Shown piece after piece: positions 63,102 through 64,000 of a stretch of DNA of 64,000 nucleotides. The DNA lies in the NCBI GenBank assembly GCA_031771865.1, contig JASISA010000022.1, positions 310,001 to 374,000 of the forward strand, read 5' to 3'. Position numbers and translations under genes: made by a program. This DNA comes from Nothophaeocryptopus gaeumannii (taxonomy: Eukaryota > Ascomycota > Dothideomycetes > Mycosphaerellales > Mycosphaerellaceae). How positions within the stretch are numbered: position 1 is the first letter of the stretch; each line of letters starts with the position of its first letter. The notes below the pieces were generated by a model, which was not told the origin of the DNA, ran no database searches, and was given only the letters and a program-made list of their open reading frames with translations.

Positions 63102-64000
63102 CTACGGCTGCTCTTCCTCCACCCATTCATCCTCCAGCTCTGGCTCGCCGACTAAACCATTCCACACCCTGGTCCACAACCCCTTCTTCTGTATCATCGC
63201 CAGTACCAGCACAATCGGCAGTTGCCACACGCTCGCCCAGAACAGAGCGCGTGCCGAGCCCTTCTCGCCGTTCAGGCTCCACATCTTCCAGGCTTCTCTC
63301 AGCATCCATCCGTTGATCACAGAGCTCGTGGCCACGAAGCTGGGATCCGTCACCTGATAGTAGCTCAATGCCGCACAGATTGGGAACATAGCCAAGCTGT
63401 ATCGAAAGGAGACTCTCGCAGCCATGGGTATGTTTGTGGACACGAGCATCTTGTATCCGGCGTTTCCATATTCTTGTCTCACTCCATGCGCCAAAGCAAA
63501 GAAGTGAGGGAATTGCCAGGCAAATAGAACGCTAGCAACCAGCCAGCCGCCGATAGCCTGCTCGGTGAGCAACAGCTCTTTGGCTTCCTCCCAGACGGAG
63601 ACCTCCGCTGCATCTGTTGTGCTGTATTGGCTTGCGGCCGCGCACCAACCCATCAAGGGCGGAATCGCTCCCACAATCGCTCCGATCCACGTATTGACCG
63701 GATGCATCCTCTTCAGGGGCGTGTACATGAACGCATAGATTCCGATGTTGGCCGCTCCCAGCAACGAGGTTGTGGGATTCACTCCATACCACAGCAACCC
63801 GGTGCCAAGGACGCCGGTCGCCATAGCAAACAGCAGCGCTGCTCGCTTGCTGATGAGCCCGCGTACAAGGGGTCTATTCCTCGTCCGGCTCATCTTTGCA
63901 TCATGTTGGGGCTCGAAGAGCATGTTCCAGGTATTTGCGGACGCGATTTGCAAGAACGTCCCGCTGGTGAGGAACAAAAGCGTGAGCGTGCTGAGCGAGG
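63102..64000 (-). CDS. COX10: Protoheme IX farnesyltransferase COX10 (5' partial)
   Basis: The frame enters from the right edge of the window (SLSTLTLLFLTSGTFLQ), so the start and mitochondrial presequence are missing; 299 residues are visible. UbiA-family marks are SANTWNMLFEPQHDAKMSRT with RNRPLV (first Asp-rich loop), YTPLKRMHPVNTWIGAIVGA and IPPLMGW, and the second loop WQFPHFFALAHGVRQEYGNA. Several hydrophobic helices are present. COX10 converts haem B to haem O for cytochrome c oxidase in the inner mitochondrial membrane. The visible part has no intron and ends with an acidic tail (VGEPELEDEWVEEEQP). Confidence 0.95.
   Translation of the reverse strand, partial: SLSTLTLLFLTSGTFLQIASANTWNMLFEPQHDAKMSRTRNRPLVRGLISKRAALLFAMATGVLGTGLLWYGVNPTTSLLGAANIGIYAFMYTPLKRMHPVNTWIGAIVGAIPPLMGWCAAASQYSTTDAAEVSVWEEAKELLLTEQAIGGWLVASVLFAWQFPHFFALAHGVRQEYGNAGYKMLVSTNIPMAARVSFRYSLAMFPICAALSYYQVTDPSFVATSSVINGWMLREAWKMWSLNGEKGSARALFWASVWQLPIVLVLAMIQKKGLWTRVWNGLVGEPELEDEWVEEEQP

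Overview
The window comes from a filamentous ascomycete nuclear genome. Genes are closely spaced on both strands and carry many short GT-AG introns (about 45-170 nt, often with CTAAC/CTGAC-like branch points). Protein families that are fungal or typical of Pezizomycotina are frequent: Pal1, Stm1, UstYa/DUF3328, GH64, a CDH-cytochrome/b561 fusion, a Zn2Cys6 regulator and a Fot1-type transposon with mutations that look like repeat-induced point mutation (RIP). A Dothideomycete is my best guess, from the general look of the proteins; this is inference only.

Layout. 1-3.0 kb: 3' part of a SIP3/LAM-type sterol-transfer protein. 3.0-8.4 kb: a gene-poor accessory island with decayed open frames, an AT-rich stretch, a complete but dead Fot1/pogo transposon (5374-7237, TA target sites, 67-bp inverted repeats), a diverged direct repeat and the 3' end of an orphan gene. 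8.9-28.2 kb: CDH-cytochrome/b561 membrane protein, Stm1-like ribosome factor, bZIP factor, arrestin-domain protein, Ser/Thr-rich single-pass membrane protein, Yar1-like ankyrin protein, Pol III subunit RPC11 and Pal1. 29.3-35.8 kb: MED31, SF3b5 and NSE3 (divergent pair), an isochorismatase-fold hydrolase and methylthioadenosine phosphorylase. 36-44.8 kb: an accessory stretch with a UstYa-like protein, a GH64 beta-1,3-glucanase, an Ntn asparaginase, a frameshifted FucP-like sugar transporter and an orphan frame broken by one stop codon. 45-57.9 kb: Cue2-like Smr protein, FIT/Scs3 protein, a wrecked hybrid histidine kinase, LUC7, GPI16, a Zn2Cys6-type regulator with an incomplete zinc cluster, a small putative mitochondrial protein and a DUF985 cupin. 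58-64 kb: a 48-aa membrane peptide, the PPZ phosphatase and the 3' part of COX10.

Most genes are unlinked housekeeping functions (transcription, splicing, ribosome biology, GPI anchoring, lipid droplets, haem A). I see no convincing biosynthetic cluster, CRISPR array, tRNA or rRNA. I did not find a clearly new multi-gene system. The strongest unusual signals are the in-frame-stop pattern of the transposon, the domain-deleted histidine kinase, the one-base frameshift plus 31-bp intronic tandem repeat in the transporter gene, the UstYa-like protein with an altered second metal motif, and the regulator with four of six zinc-cluster cysteines. Exon boundaries were read by eye from splice signals and frame continuity.
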